From a virus, in IMG/VR virus record IMGVR_UViG_3300037193_000242, positions 1 through 60,090 of that record: a stretch of 60,090 nucleotides of DNA; one strand, 5' to 3'. Positions 1 to 8,199 of this stretch are shown here, one piece after another. Both the position numbers and the translations under genes were made by a program. The first letter of the stretch is position 1. Every line of letters begins with the position of its first letter. The notes below the pieces were generated by a model. The model saw nothing but the letters and a program-made list of their open reading frames with translations, had not been told where the DNA came from and did no database searches.

Positions 1-626
1 GACCGGGCAAGCCGTACGGGGAGCATTCACCACTCCGACCTCCCCACCGACCGAAGCCGATGGGGAGTACGCAATGTTGCTGCTGTTCGTTTCGTAATGT
101 CACACAAGCATCGACGTCTGTCGGTCATCCACTCAGGAAGCCTGCCTCCCGCTCACATTCTCATCCGAACGAGTAGGAAGGGTCATTGCTGGTTGCTAAC
201 GGCAGTTGTCAGGCGGTCACACCTTCACCCTGTCTCCCCATCCCTTCACAACGCGCTGCACTGACTAGGTGCGATCCCCGAGGATCAACGTCGTTCCGAT
301 CAGGTTCGGCATGGCTACTACTTATCGCCCTACCTCCTGTAGTGGCCCTGTATCACTTCGATGCGGACACACTGCGTGCGATCTCTTATCCCGGTTATCC
401 CAGTGCTCACACGCACACTCTCTGGTTCTCCGGTCGGTAGGTCTTCGTCTACGTGGACTTTGGCTGCTGTACATCTCCCCGCGCCGGACACGATCCGGCT
501 GCTCATACTCTCGTGCATCACTTCGGCTTCTAGCGCCTAACCGCTTCAAGCATGTTGTGATCGACTCCCATTCAAGGGTCCGGTCAACCGCGATACCGAA
601 ACAAGTCACTGTCTCGGCGGGAACGG

Positions 627-838
627 TGTGTAGGTGATCACGTTCAATGCTGTGTAGGTCTCGACTTCAATGTGCTAGCGAAGGTGTTGCGGGAATCCTC
701 GGTGGCTCTGTCACCATCCACCATGTCGCCCTCTCCCTGACCCGATCCCCGGTGACCCGTAGTCACGCGTGGCCCTCACCCAAGGGCTAAAGATCGATAT
801 TGGCTTCACCGTCAAACCCGTCTCAGGATTGTGTAGGT
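627..838 (+). repeat. Three copies of the 9-mer TGTGTAGGT
   Basis: Exact copies lie at 627-635, 651-659 and 830-838. The first two are 24 bases apart and are followed by related sequence (both continue to TTCAATG), so they look like a degenerate tandem pair. The role is unknown; a protein-binding site or part of an untranslated RNA is possible. Confidence 0.5.
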
Positions 839-999
839 CCGGTGCCTGCCGCATGTGCAGGTCTTGCTCCCGGTGCCGATCAGGTTCAGGACCGCTGGGC
901 CCCTACCTCTTACCTCTGTTTAGTTCTGAAGATTCAATCCGAATCGGCCTAAGCCGGAAGGGGGCTCGGTTTCGATCGGGGGTGGTACGGGTACCATCC

Positions 1000-1137
1000 T
1001 ACCCTATGTAGGACTGGAGTACGGCATTCTGGGGCACCCAATTTCGATGGATTATGTCAAGCCGCTGACCTGCGGAAACGTACCCTAGGTGCGACCCCAA
1101 GCGTCCAGAATGTGGACAGATACCCCTAGTGGGTATC
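1000..1137. promoter_or_regulatory. TACCC(C)TA boxes and palindrome upstream of the first gene
   Basis: Related boxes TACCCTATGTAGG (1000-1012), TACCCTAGGTGCGA (1081-1094) and TACCCCTAGTGGG (1121-1133) occur within 140 bases. The last forms a perfect 7-bp palindrome, GATACCC/GGGTATC (1119-1137, 5-base loop). They end about 100 bases before the first gene, which fits operator or origin boxes. No binding protein can be named, and I could not place a convincing -35/-10 pair. Confidence 0.35.
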
Positions 1138-1240
1138 CCCGTGGCGGGGTTCGGAAGGGGTCCGACTTGCGTCCGCGACATTGAGGCCAGTAAGGTCATC
1201 GATCACTGACCGCACCAACATCAATCAAGGAGTGAACAAC

Positions 1241-1750
1241 ATGGCGGCGAAGGAAGTCACGGCGAAGCGACGGACGAGTGCCAAGCGTCGGCCCCCGGCG
1301 AAGAAGGCCGCACCGTCCAAGGCGTCGAGCAAGACCGGTGCCAAGAACAAGCCGCGCACTGCGGCCAAGCCTCCGGTGAAGGCAGCGGCCAAGAAGGCGG
1401 CTCCGGCCAAGCGCGCTGCTGCCAAGAAGGCTCCGGCGAAGAAGGCACCCGTGAAGAAGACGACCTCCAACCGGGGCGGGTTCAAGCGGGAGTTGGACGA
1501 GCACGGCTTCGTACCCGGTACCGACTCGGCTCACATCGCTGCGGCTCTGCTCGCGGGTGGTAAGGATCGGAACGAGATCAACGAGAAGGTTCTGAAGAAG
1601 ATCGGTGGCGAGACTCGCACCGGTTCGACCAAGAACATCCCGGCTCTCGTCTCAGGTGTCCTCAACCGTCTCTTGGAGCAGGGCTACAAGGTGGAGTCCT
1701 CGTGGACCCTCGTCGCGCCTGCGCGTAAGCGGAGGGTCGCCAAGAAGTGA
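1241..1750 (+). CDS. Lys/Ala-rich nucleoid-associated protein (H1-like tail plus folded C-terminus)
   Basis: A 169-residue basic protein. Residues 1 to about 80 are a low-complexity histone H1-like tail of repeated AAKK, APAK and KKAP units. Residues about 85-160 form a compact domain starting GFVPGTDSAHIAAALLAGG, with helical and winged-helix-like character. Such proteins coat or condense DNA; whether this one acts on phage or host DNA cannot be told. The chosen ATG follows AAGGAG by 6-7 bases; an upstream in-frame start lacks such a site. It is the first gene of the rightward block and is followed at once by a strong terminator, so it is probably expressed more highly than the helicase. Confidence 0.8.
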   Translation: MAAKEVTAKRRTSAKRRPPAKKAAPSKASSKTGAKNKPRTAAKPPVKAAAKKAAPAKRAAAKKAPAKKAPVKKTTSNRGGFKRELDEHGFVPGTDSAHIAAALLAGGKDRNEINEKVLKKIGGETRTGSTKNIPALVSGVLNRLLEQGYKVESSWTLVAPARKRRVAKK

Positions 1751-1773
1751 CCTAGGGCGTAACCTAGGGACGG

Positions 1774-1801
1774 CCCCGTCACCCCACTCGGGGTGGCGGG
1801 G
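1774..1801 (+). terminator. Intrinsic-type hairpin after the nucleoid-protein gene
   Basis: CCCCGTCACCCC (1774-1785) pairs with GGGGTGGCGGGG (1790-1801): 12 bp with one G-T pair around a 4-base loop, followed by TCGGTTCGTCTT. It lies between the nucleoid-protein and helicase genes and probably reduces read-through into replication genes. Confidence 0.7.
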
Positions 1802-1900
1802 TCGGTTCGTCTTATCAGGTGCGTGGGAGCACCCGGTTCGATGAACTTAGCAACACACAAGAGTACGAGTCATAACGGAGCGCACGAGAGGCGTATTGGC

Positions 1901-3184
1901 ATGCCCAAGTCTGACGAGCAGTACCTCATCTCCTCGGTCCTTCGGGACGGGGACTTCGCAGCGGCTATGAAGGCCGGTGTTACGCCTGCGATGTTCCACG
2001 GTTTCGGGGAGGAATGGGAGTGGTTGGAGAACTACTGGACCCGGTTCAAGAAGCCCCCGACCAAGTTGGCATTCAAGAGCGCGTTCCCCGAGTTCCGGAT
2101 CAAGGCAGCGAACGACACTGGTCACTTCGCAGATGCCGTCCGGAAGTCTCACGCACGTCACGAGATGACGGTGAGCATGAGGGAGGCAGCGGAGTTCATC
2201 AGTGATGGTGACGTTGCGACTGCCATCGAAACCATGCAGAAGAAGATGATCCAGATCGCGGCGGGTATGGGTACCTCCGACGACAGTGACATCCTTCGGT
2301 CGTTCGATGACATCATGACAGAGATCAACGACCGGCGTGAGCGATTCCAAGAGCGAGGCTCCGCTGGTATCCCCACCGGCTTCACCACATTGGATGAACG
2401 GACGGGTGGACCGGCACCGGGTGAGATGTGGGTTGTCGCCGCACGACTCGGTGAAGGTAAGTCGTGGATGATGCAGAGGATGGCGGCTGCGGCTGTCATG
2501 AACGGCTACCGGGTGCAGTTCGATGCGTTGGAACAAACACGCGCACAGGTCGCGATGCGTATCTACTCGATGCTGTCGGGGTCGATGGGCAAGTCGGTGT
2601 TCAACTCGATGGCGCTGATGCAGGGCAAGGACTACGACCCGAAGTTGTTCAATCGGTTCGTCAAGTCACTTCAGAAGGAGATCAAGGGAAACCTGCATGT
2701 GGCGGATGCGAGCCGAGGGAAGGTATCGAGTCTGACCATTGCTTCCCAGATCGAGCGCAACAAGCCTGACATCGTGTTCGTGGACTACATCACCCTCATG
2801 GCGAAGAAGTCTTCTGAATGGCAGGGTGTCGCGGAACTATCCTCCGAACTGGTACAGGTCGGCACGGAGTACGGCGTTCCCATCGTGGCTGCCTCGCAGT
2901 TGAATCGTGAGTCCGGTGTGACGCGTGGTAAGGCCGCGTGGAACCCGCCCGGCGCTGAGGCACTATCGCAGGCGGATGCAATCGGTCAGGACGCTACGGC
3001 GGTCCTCACGATGTCTGCTCCGTCCGTTCACACCCGTGTCGGCTACGCGGCCAAGATGCGTAACGCTGAGAACGGCTTCAAGTGGTACATGCACTTCGAT
3101 CCCGGTCACGGCAAGTTCACTGAGATTCAGAAGACTCGCGCTGAAGACATCGCTGACGCGGACAAGGAGATCAGCGAGCCGTGA
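1901..3184 (+). CDS. DnaB-like replicative helicase
   Basis: A 427-residue RecA-fold helicase expected to form a hexamer and unwind DNA at the fork. The ATPase core shows Walker A in ARLGEGKS after GEMWVVA, Walker B in DIVFVDYITLM, and a following VAASQLNRES segment typical of DnaB motif H3. The N-terminal ~150 residues resemble the DnaB N-terminal helical domain (EQYLISSVLRDGDF). The start was set at MPKSDEQ, preceded by GAGAGGCG; a longer open frame upstream reads through the terminator and is not coding-like. The next gene, the primase, starts inside its stop (GTGA), so the two are translationally coupled. Confidence 0.93.
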   Translation: MPKSDEQYLISSVLRDGDFAAAMKAGVTPAMFHGFGEEWEWLENYWTRFKKPPTKLAFKSAFPEFRIKAANDTGHFADAVRKSHARHEMTVSMREAAEFISDGDVATAIETMQKKMIQIAAGMGTSDDSDILRSFDDIMTEINDRRERFQERGSAGIPTGFTTLDERTGGPAPGEMWVVAARLGEGKSWMMQRMAAAAVMNGYRVQFDALEQTRAQVAMRIYSMLSGSMGKSVFNSMALMQGKDYDPKLFNRFVKSLQKEIKGNLHVADASRGKVSSLTIASQIERNKPDIVFVDYITLMAKKSSEWQGVAELSSELVQVGTEYGVPIVAASQLNRESGVTRGKAAWNPPGAEALSQADAIGQDATAVLTMSAPSVHTRVGYAAKMRNAENGFKWYMHFDPGHGKFTEIQKTRAEDIADADKEISEP

Positions 3185-4176
3185 GTCGGACATACGAACA
3201 GTGGGCGGAGACCCACCTGAACGTGATCGTCCGTACCGGCGACGAGTGGATGGTCCGTTGCGTCTTCCACGAGAACGAGGGTTCGCCCTCGATGCAGTTC
3301 AACATCGATAAGGGTCTGTTCGTCTGCTTCTCCTGCAAGGAGGGCGGCGGCATGAAGAAGTTGACCCGACACCTTGGGCTTCAGTATCAAGACCCCGGTG
3401 CCGACATCAACGACCTCATCGGTCGATTGAACAAGTTGAAGTCGCAGAACAACGGCGAGATGCAGTTGACGGTGCTGGACGAGGACTACCTATCCCGGTA
3501 CCGGTTCCCTACGCGCTACTGGGGCTTCTGCGAGGACGATCCCAACCCTCCGGACCTGTGCCGTGGTCGTGCAGGCTGCAAGTTCCACAGATGGCTCACG
3601 GAGGAGACCATCGAGGCATTCGACCTCGGCTACGACCCGTTGGAGAACGCGGCCATCATCCCACTCCGCAATGTGAACGGTGGACTGATCGGAGTCATTC
3701 GGAGGTTCCTCGATGAAGACGTGGACATTCGTTACAAGTACCCCAAGCACTTCAAGCGGTCGAAGGCACTCTTCGGCGCATGGTTGGCTGAACACGAGGA
3801 GTCGGACACCGCCGTCCTCACTGAAGGATCACTGGACGCCATCTCCGTCTGGCAAGCCGGATACATGGGACTTGCCCAGTACGGATCAACCATCAACCCT
3901 GAGCAGATCAGAGTCCTTCTCAGGCTCGGCGTTCACAGGGTCGTCCTCTTCTACGACAACGATGGTCCCGGTCGCGATGCCCTCTCGTGGGCGAAGGGCT
4001 GGAAGAAGCACAAGGACAAGTGGGAGTACGACGCTCGCGTAGACCTCACTCGACACTTCATCGTGGAGTCAGTGTCCTATCGCGGTGTTCGTGGTTCTGA
4101 TCCCGGTAGCCTCACTAGTTCACAGATTCGTAGTCTGATTGACAACGCATCTCCGGTGTTGCTACCGTCTTCGTAG
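3181..4176 (+). CDS. DnaG-like primase (CHC2 zinc finger and TOPRIM)
   Basis: A 331-residue primase that would lay RNA primers for phage DNA synthesis beside the DnaB-like helicase. Residues about 25-55 contain the CHC2 zinc-binding pattern (C..H near RCVFHENEGSPS, then CFSC). A TOPRIM domain follows with AVLTEGSLDAISVWQAG and the acidic VVLFYDNDGPGRDA motif. The GTG start overlaps the helicase stop by four bases (GTGA). It is shorter than bacterial DnaG and lacks an obvious C-terminal helicase-binding domain, which is common in phages. The gene ends 27 bases before the large two-way terminator. Confidence 0.93.
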   Translation: MSRTYEQWAETHLNVIVRTGDEWMVRCVFHENEGSPSMQFNIDKGLFVCFSCKEGGGMKKLTRHLGLQYQDPGADINDLIGRLNKLKSQNNGEMQLTVLDEDYLSRYRFPTRYWGFCEDDPNPPDLCRGRAGCKFHRWLTEETIEAFDLGYDPLENAAIIPLRNVNGGLIGVIRRFLDEDVDIRYKYPKHFKRSKALFGAWLAEHEESDTAVLTEGSLDAISVWQAGYMGLAQYGSTINPEQIRVLLRLGVHRVVLFYDNDGPGRDALSWAKGWKKHKDKWEYDARVDLTRHFIVESVSYRGVRGSDPGSLTSSQIRSLIDNASPVLLPSS

Positions 4177-4202
4177 TCGTCGCGCTCCCGATTGACTACG
4201 TA

Positions 4203-4256
4203 CGAAGGCCCCCGGCCCGTCCTCTCCCACCTAGGACGGATCACCGGGGGCCTTCG
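4203..4256. terminator. Large bidirectional terminator between convergent transcription units
   Basis: CGAAGGCCCCCGG (4203-4215) pairs perfectly with CCGGGGGCCTTCG (4244-4256). The enclosed sequence holds a second inverted repeat, CCGTCCT/AGGACGG, so the whole forms a long nested hairpin. It lies where the rightward primase and the leftward lysis genes converge, so it should stop transcription from both sides. Confidence 0.88.
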
Positions 4257-4269
4257 CTTGCTCTCCTGT

Positions 4270-4320
4270 GGCCTAGAAACGATCCAGCGGGTGATTCCCC
4301 GTCCGGACGGCTGCTAGGCC
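4270..4320. terminator. Second hairpin at the convergent junction
   Basis: GGCCTAG (4270-4276) and CTAGGCC (4314-4320) are perfect inverted repeats enclosing a GC-rich sequence that contains CCGTCCGGACGG. It directly follows the end of the leftward membrane-protein gene and may be the terminator proper for the late leftward transcript. The 37-base loop makes it weaker than the neighbouring hairpin. Confidence 0.5.
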
Positions 4321-4328
4321 GTGTGCGG

Positions 4329-4778
4329 CTACAGAGCCCACGCGAGAAGCACGAAGAAGATGATGGCGAGAATGCCGATCACCAACACGCGCTCGATGGG
4401 CATCTGCCCTACCTCGTTCTTCGGCTGCGAGAACGCGGCCTGTGCCTTGGCAGTGACACCGGTCGGGGTCCAGAGACCGTAGTAGGTAGCGACACCGATC
4501 ACGAACGTCACAACGGTCGTGAGAAGCGCCTGCTGCCAGATGAAGTTCGCACTGTTCACGAACTCGGTCAGGAATCCGCTCACCGCCGAGAGGGCGAGGA
4601 GCAGGATCGACTTCAGGGCCGGACTGGTGGTCACCTTGGTCACGAGGCCGACGAGGATCGGGATGAAGACGCCGATCAGAAGGCTTGCGACCTGCACCGC
4701 GTTGAGAGTGCTGTGCTGAGTCGGGTCGATGGTCGCATTCTCTGCGGCCAACGTGGTGATGATGTACACGCTGTCCAT
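4329..4778 (-). CDS. Small membrane protein, holin candidate
   Basis: A 149-residue protein with three or four hydrophobic segments (around VASLLIGVFIPILVGLV, ILLLALSAVSGFL, LLTTVVTFVIGVATYY and VLVIGILAIIFFVLLAW). It is the last gene of the leftward transcript and sits in a cluster of membrane proteins next to the endolysin gene, so a holin role, making membrane holes that release the endolysin, is plausible but not proven. The ATG at MDSVYI follows AGGAGGAGAGATAC. Holins have little sequence conservation, so any of the three neighbouring membrane proteins could be the actual holin. Confidence 0.6.
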   Translation of the reverse strand: MDSVYIITTLAAENATIDPTQHSTLNAVQVASLLIGVFIPILVGLVTKVTTSPALKSILLLALSAVSGFLTEFVNSANFIWQQALLTTVVTFVIGVATYYGLWTPTGVTAKAQAAFSQPKNEVGQMPIERVLVIGILAIIFFVLLAWAL

Positions 4779-4791
4779 GTATCTCTCCTCC

Positions 4792-5622
4792 TTATGCCGC
4801 CTGCTGGGCGCAGACAACGTTGTTCTGGTTCTCGATGGTCACCACGCAGGTATACGTGGTTTGTGTACCTCCGACACCATTCGGAGGGATTGTGAAGGTG
4901 AATGTGAAGGGAACGGCGTCGAGACCATCCGTACCCGGCTCACCCGTTTCACCCTTCGGACCCTGATCACCGGGAGGGCCTTCGCACGATCCTCCCGGTT
5001 GGTTTGCGCAGTAGGTGGCGACAGCGGTACTGATCTGCTCAGCAGTGGGACCGGGACCACGAGGGCCAACCTCACCATCCGTACCGTCCAAGCCATCAGT
5101 TCCATCAGTGCCCGGTTCTCCGGTATCTCCGGTGTCACCCTTAGGTCCACGGCACTCGCCCCGGTCGTCGCAGTACAAGGCAACCGCGTTGGCTACCTGA
5201 GACGCGGAGGGACGCTTACCGTCACACCTACCAGTCGAGCAGTAGAGATCGACAGCGTTCTGAACCTGAGTGAATGACGGTGCCGGGCCTTGTGGACCAA
5301 CCGGACCCTGATCGCCGGGTGGACCCATCGGCCCTACCGGCCCGACCTCTCCCTCGTCCACGATGTCCTCGGCGGGCGGGGCTACCGGTACGTCGCATGT
5401 GGGATCGTTGGGAGTCTTCGCACAGTCGATGGTCTGTTGCCGTTGACTGTTCAGAGCGGTTCCGAGTTGTGTGATGGCTTCCCCGCGCCGCTGGTCCCTC
5501 ACGTAAAGCGCGACCATACCTGCGATCACCGCGAGCACAAGAACGATCATTCCGATGCGTTGAGCCAACCTCCAACGGTAATCGGAACGCTTCTGCTTCT
5601 CGTAATCCTCGATGTTACTCAT
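4792..5622 (-). CDS. Membrane-anchored collagen-like protein
   Basis: A 276-residue protein with a short basic N-terminus, one transmembrane segment near residues 24-42 (IGMIVLVLAVIAGMVALYV), then several collagen-type Gly-X-Y runs (for example GPVGPMGPPGDQGPVGPQG). Between them are Cys-containing repeats of similar form (QVQNAVDLYCSTGRC, QVANAVALYCDDRGEC, QISTAVATYCANQPGGSC). Collagen-like runs usually trimerise and are common in phage fibres, but a membrane-anchored copy inside the lysis cassette is unusual. It overlaps the upstream gene by 8 bases and has a good Shine-Dalgarno sequence (GAAGGAACCAGTA). Function unknown; a spanin-like envelope rod is one possibility. Confidence 0.75.
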   Translation of the reverse strand: MSNIEDYEKQKRSDYRWRLAQRIGMIVLVLAVIAGMVALYVRDQRRGEAITQLGTALNSQRQQTIDCAKTPNDPTCDVPVAPPAEDIVDEGEVGPVGPMGPPGDQGPVGPQGPAPSFTQVQNAVDLYCSTGRCDGKRPSASQVANAVALYCDDRGECRGPKGDTGDTGEPGTDGTDGLDGTDGEVGPRGPGPTAEQISTAVATYCANQPGGSCEGPPGDQGPKGETGEPGTDGLDAVPFTFTFTIPPNGVGGTQTTYTCVVTIENQNNVVCAQQAA

Positions 5623-5929
5623 TACTGGTTCCTTCGTTCCAGAGTCGCGGATCGTCCTTCGGTGTCACCCCTGCTTCGATCAACTGCAATCGGTACTCAT
5701 ATGCCTGCGTTCGCCACTGATAGGTGAGCCCTACTGCCTTGTCCCTCTCTTCGTCTGCATCATCAGCGCGCTTCTCCTGACGCTGCAACTCGCGGTAGAG
5801 CCTCTTGATCACTGACTCCTCGTCACTGATCTTGCCTGTCTTCAAACGTCGGTACGACGTAACAAGGACAGTGATCAGACCGAGGGCACCCGCACCGAAG
5901 ATGAACCCGAGAATGGTTTGGAGGTCCAT
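5615..5929 (-). CDS. Small protein with one membrane segment and a coiled coil, lysis cassette
   Basis: A 104-residue protein with a hydrophobic N-terminal segment (ILGFIFGAGALGLITVLV) followed by a charged helical region from about residue 40 (ESVIKRLYRELQRQEKRADD) that should form a coiled coil. This topology resembles Rz/i-spanin-type proteins and some one-TM holins. It begins just after the stop of the multi-TM protein upstream and overlaps the collagen-like gene downstream. The precise role is unknown. Confidence 0.65.
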   Translation of the reverse strand: MDLQTILGFIFGAGALGLITVLVTSYRRLKTGKISDEESVIKRLYRELQRQEKRADDADEERDKAVGLTYQWRTQAYEYRLQLIEAGVTPKDDPRLWNEGTSNE

Positions 5930-5932
5930 CGG

Positions 5933-6325
5933 TCATCCCCTTCCTTGAATATCGCGCTCGATCTTCGACAGTTCCCAAATCGCAATGGCGCGACCTAGGA
6001 GCCCAAGTATCGCAGTCGTGATGAGAAGACCTAAACCGACGGTGACTGTGGTCGCGCTGTAAAGGAGGATCGCGACATAGGCTACGAGCGCTGCTCCGAG
6101 TAACGGCAGTGCGAGTCCTTCTATCAGGTACTTCTTCGACAATGCTCCGACAAAGCCGATGACAGCACCGGTAATCATGAAGCCATGCCAGAGAATGATG
6201 TTCGCTGTGTTTGCCTCTCGCTTCACACTCGTCAGTGGTTCGATGATGAATAGAACACCTGCAACGAAGAAGCAGATGTACTTCGCCACCGCGACATTGC
6301 GCGAGGTAAGTATGTGCGACCACAT
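5933..6325 (-). CDS. Four-TM membrane protein, holin candidate
   Basis: A 130-residue protein with about four hydrophobic segments (ICFFVAGVLFIIEPL, LWHGFMITGAVIGFVGAL, LPLLGAALVAYVAILLY and LGLLITTAILGLLG). It is the first membrane gene after the endolysin and is preceded by AAAGGAGCACCGCG. Position makes it the best holin candidate by context. A perfect hairpin lies between it and the endolysin gene. Confidence 0.62.
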   Translation of the reverse strand: MWSHILTSRNVAVAKYICFFVAGVLFIIEPLTSVKREANTANIILWHGFMITGAVIGFVGALSKKYLIEGLALPLLGAALVAYVAILLYSATTVTVGLGLLITTAILGLLGRAIAIWELSKIERDIQGRG

Positions 6326-6374
6326 CGCGGTGCTCCTTTAAGTCTGGTTGCTGAGGAGAACTCTACGCCAGAAA

Positions 6375-6409
6375 GAGGGCCGTGTCCGGTACCAACAGAC
6401 ACGGCCCTC
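6375..6409 (-). terminator. Perfect 12-bp hairpin between endolysin and membrane genes
   Basis: GAGGGCCGTGTC (6375-6386) pairs perfectly with GACACGGCCCTC (6398-6409) around an 11-base loop. It starts six bases before the endolysin stop on the leftward side and has no T tract. It probably attenuates transcription into the membrane-protein genes or stabilises the upstream message. Confidence 0.65.
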
Positions 6410-6414
6410 ACTGG

Positions 6415-7002
6415 TCACTGCTTGGCTTGCAACCTCTTCAGAGTGTCTCGCAAGTCAGCGATATCACGGTCGAGGCGTCGGGCGATCCCTTCACGTCCCA
6501 ACTTTCGCTGAGTCTTGGCGATCTTCTCCAACTCACGAATTGTCTTCTTCAGTCGCTTACCACGCTCGACGGGCTCGGGCTGCAACTGGTCGATGACATA
6601 AGTACCGATCGATGTGGCTGCGAACTTGAAGTGGTCTCCCCAGTTCTTGACGAAGAAGTCGTGGCCCACGAATGCGACACTGCCGGTGGCGGTGTTGGTA
6701 CCCCAGATGGGGTCACCCTCGCGGTTGTGGCCGACACACGTGGCGATGTGCTCGAAGGGGTTCGAGTCATCGGGGTCCACGAAGTAACCGACCATCCCGA
6801 CCTTGACCTTCTTCGGATCGGTGACTCGGTACTTCTTCGGCGTTGCGAGCATTGCAGACAACGCGCTCGGATAGATACCGAACTCGTAGCCGTACGCAGA
6901 ACGTACCAACTTCATGCAGAGGCCCTTCCACGCCTTGCTGCCACTCTCACGCTGCCGCTTGATGAACGCGACTGCTTGCTCGGGGCTACTCGGGGTGCTC
7001 AC
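6415..7002 (-). CDS. Endolysin, NlpC/P60-CHAP-like peptidoglycan hydrolase
   Basis: A 195-residue protein. Residues 20-125 look like a cysteine peptidase/amidase of the NlpC/P60-CHAP type: Cys29 in AWKGLCMKLVRSAYG, His85 in EHIATCVGH, and a later polar segment (IWGTNTATG). This layout is common in actinophage lysins and would cleave cell-wall peptide bonds. The C-terminus (about 145-195) is a basic coiled coil (LKKTIRELEKIAKTQRKLG) that may bind wall polymers. The GTG start overlaps the stop of a small upstream gene (GTGA). The neighbouring membrane proteins support the lysis assignment. Confidence 0.75.
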   Translation of the reverse strand: MSTPSSPEQAVAFIKRQRESGSKAWKGLCMKLVRSAYGYEFGIYPSALSAMLATPKKYRVTDPKKVKVGMVGYFVDPDDSNPFEHIATCVGHNREGDPIWGTNTATGSVAFVGHDFFVKNWGDHFKFAATSIGTYVIDQLQPEPVERGKRLKKTIRELEKIAKTQRKLGREGIARRLDRDIADLRDTLKRLQAKQ

Positions 7003-7094
7003 TTGTCATCCTCCTGCGGGAGAGTGCGGTCGGGCTCCTCGGTGGGAACATCGGTGTCAGGCTCGACAACCTCGACCTCGGGCTGATCCTTCAT
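6999..7094 (-). CDS. Very small acidic protein upstream of the endolysin
   Basis: A 31-residue frame, MKDQPEVEVV... ending LPQEDDK, dominated by Asp, Glu, Val and Pro. It has a good Shine-Dalgarno sequence (GAGAGGAAGCATC before ATG), and its stop overlaps the endolysin GTG start by four bases, the usual coupling in this genome. It could be a true small protein or mainly a leader that couples translation of the endolysin. No family recognised. Confidence 0.5.
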   Translation of the reverse strand: MKDQPEVEVVEPDTDVPTEEPDRTLPQEDDK

Positions 7095-7130
7095 GATGCT
7101 TCCTCTCATTCCTATGTTATTGATGATCGA

Positions 7131-8183
7131 TCAGGTCTTGATGAAGCAGTTGAGTGCCACCCACGGAGGCATGATGTCGAACGCCGTACCGCTACCGGCA
7201 CTACCGGTGTTTGCGGCTGAAGAGCCACCAGAAGTACCTACGAAGTTCGGTAGATCAACACTGTGGACATGGTTGGCACTGATACCACCAGACCAACCCT
7301 CGTGCCCATGACCTCCGCCTCCGGCTGTGTTGAAGTTGCCGAAGTTCCAGTCCATAACTCCCGCTGCACCGTTACCGGTGACATCGCGCTTACCTGTACC
7401 CGTGGTGTACTGGTGCTCATGACCGCCACCACCAAGTGACACATAGTGTGCGTGGTCAGCACTCTCTGTACCAGTGTTGACGGAACCGTGATCATGGTTA
7501 ATCGAGTGAGTGTGCGCCATCGAATGATCGTGGCTGGGAATGTTTGCCACAGCAAGGCTCTTCGTTGCGGAACCACCAGACGTACCTAGCGCCTTACCTC
7601 CTGCGGAGGCACCGATGGGGAACTTGTCATTGACGTTCGGAACATTGAAGACACCGCCCGAGCCACCAAACGTGTAACCGATCTTCGCGAAGAGTCCCGG
7701 CTGATCTCCGGTGTTGTACTGAGCACCATCACACTTCACGAACCCGACACGAGACGTAGCGGCAGACCAAAGAATGTCACCCGGCTCCCAGTCACTCACA
7801 AGTCGCGCATCGTCGGCACGAACCAACTTCGTCGCGCTAATCTCGCCGTTGTTCGCAACCGGAAGATCAGCGAGAACGTGTGAGTGAGACGCGTTCGCCT
7901 TGGTTGCGAGAATCGCAGTAAGATCGAACTGCACCATCACCCATGCAGAACCGGTGTCGTAGTACAACTGACCACGGATGGCTGCGTTCGGTTCCGCTGA
8001 GTCCAACAGATAGAACTTGCCCTGCGTTCCTGCTGCCGGTCGTGCCGCGAGCGTGCCATTGCTGAAGATGGCGGCGCGTGCCTCGATGTTCTGGAAAGAC
8101 AAGTCCAGTTCATCACGAGTGAAGGTATCGCCATCGGCTGTCCAACGACGTACCCCCATGCGCGGGGTGTAACTCTCTGCCAT
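7131..8183 (-). CDS. Tail fibre / receptor-binding protein with collar and HxH-rich tip
   Basis: A 350-residue fibre protein. The middle part (about 135-195) has a tail-collar-like signature (GFVKCDGAQYNTGDQPGLF, VPNVNDKFPIGASAGG). The C-terminal third carries repeated His-x-His pairs (HDH, HTH, HDH, HAHY, HEH, HGH, HVH), like long tail fibre tips where such pairs bind metal and stabilise a trimeric needle. It ends MPPWVALNCFIK, a typical collar-family end. It is the last structural gene before lysis and follows tail protein I, as expected for a distal fibre. Confidence 0.8.
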   Translation of the reverse strand: MAESYTPRMGVRRWTADGDTFTRDELDLSFQNIEARAAIFSNGTLAARPAAGTQGKFYLLDSAEPNAAIRGQLYYDTGSAWVMVQFDLTAILATKANASHSHVLADLPVANNGEISATKLVRADDARLVSDWEPGDILWSAATSRVGFVKCDGAQYNTGDQPGLFAKIGYTFGGSGGVFNVPNVNDKFPIGASAGGKALGTSGGSATKSLAVANIPSHDHSMAHTHSINHDHGSVNTGTESADHAHYVSLGGGGHEHQYTTGTGKRDVTGNGAAGVMDWNFGNFNTAGGGGHGHEGWSGGISANHVHSVDLPNFVGTSGGSSAANTGSAGSGTAFDIMPPWVALNCFIKT

Positions 8184-8199
8184 GACCCTTCACCCTTTC

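Larger units (their letters stand above)
1..1240. other. Non-coding region ahead of the replication genes
   Basis: No frame here looks like a real gene: the open frames are short, overlap on both strands, encode low-quality Ser/Arg/Cys-rich products and lack Shine-Dalgarno sequences. What is present is three copies of TGTGTAGGT, several short palindromes and three TACCC(C)TA boxes close to the first gene. Its place just upstream of a rightward nucleoid-protein, helicase and primase block suits a control region or replication origin, but that is inference. I looked for tRNA T-arms and found none. Confidence 0.55.

Noticed and set aside
269-1011. Short open frames on both strands in the left non-coding region
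   Set aside because: They are short, overlap one another, are rich in Ser/Arg/Cys and lack Shine-Dalgarno sequences.
1-1240. tRNA genes in the left region
   Set aside because: No T-arm with matching acceptor and anticodon stems could be assembled.
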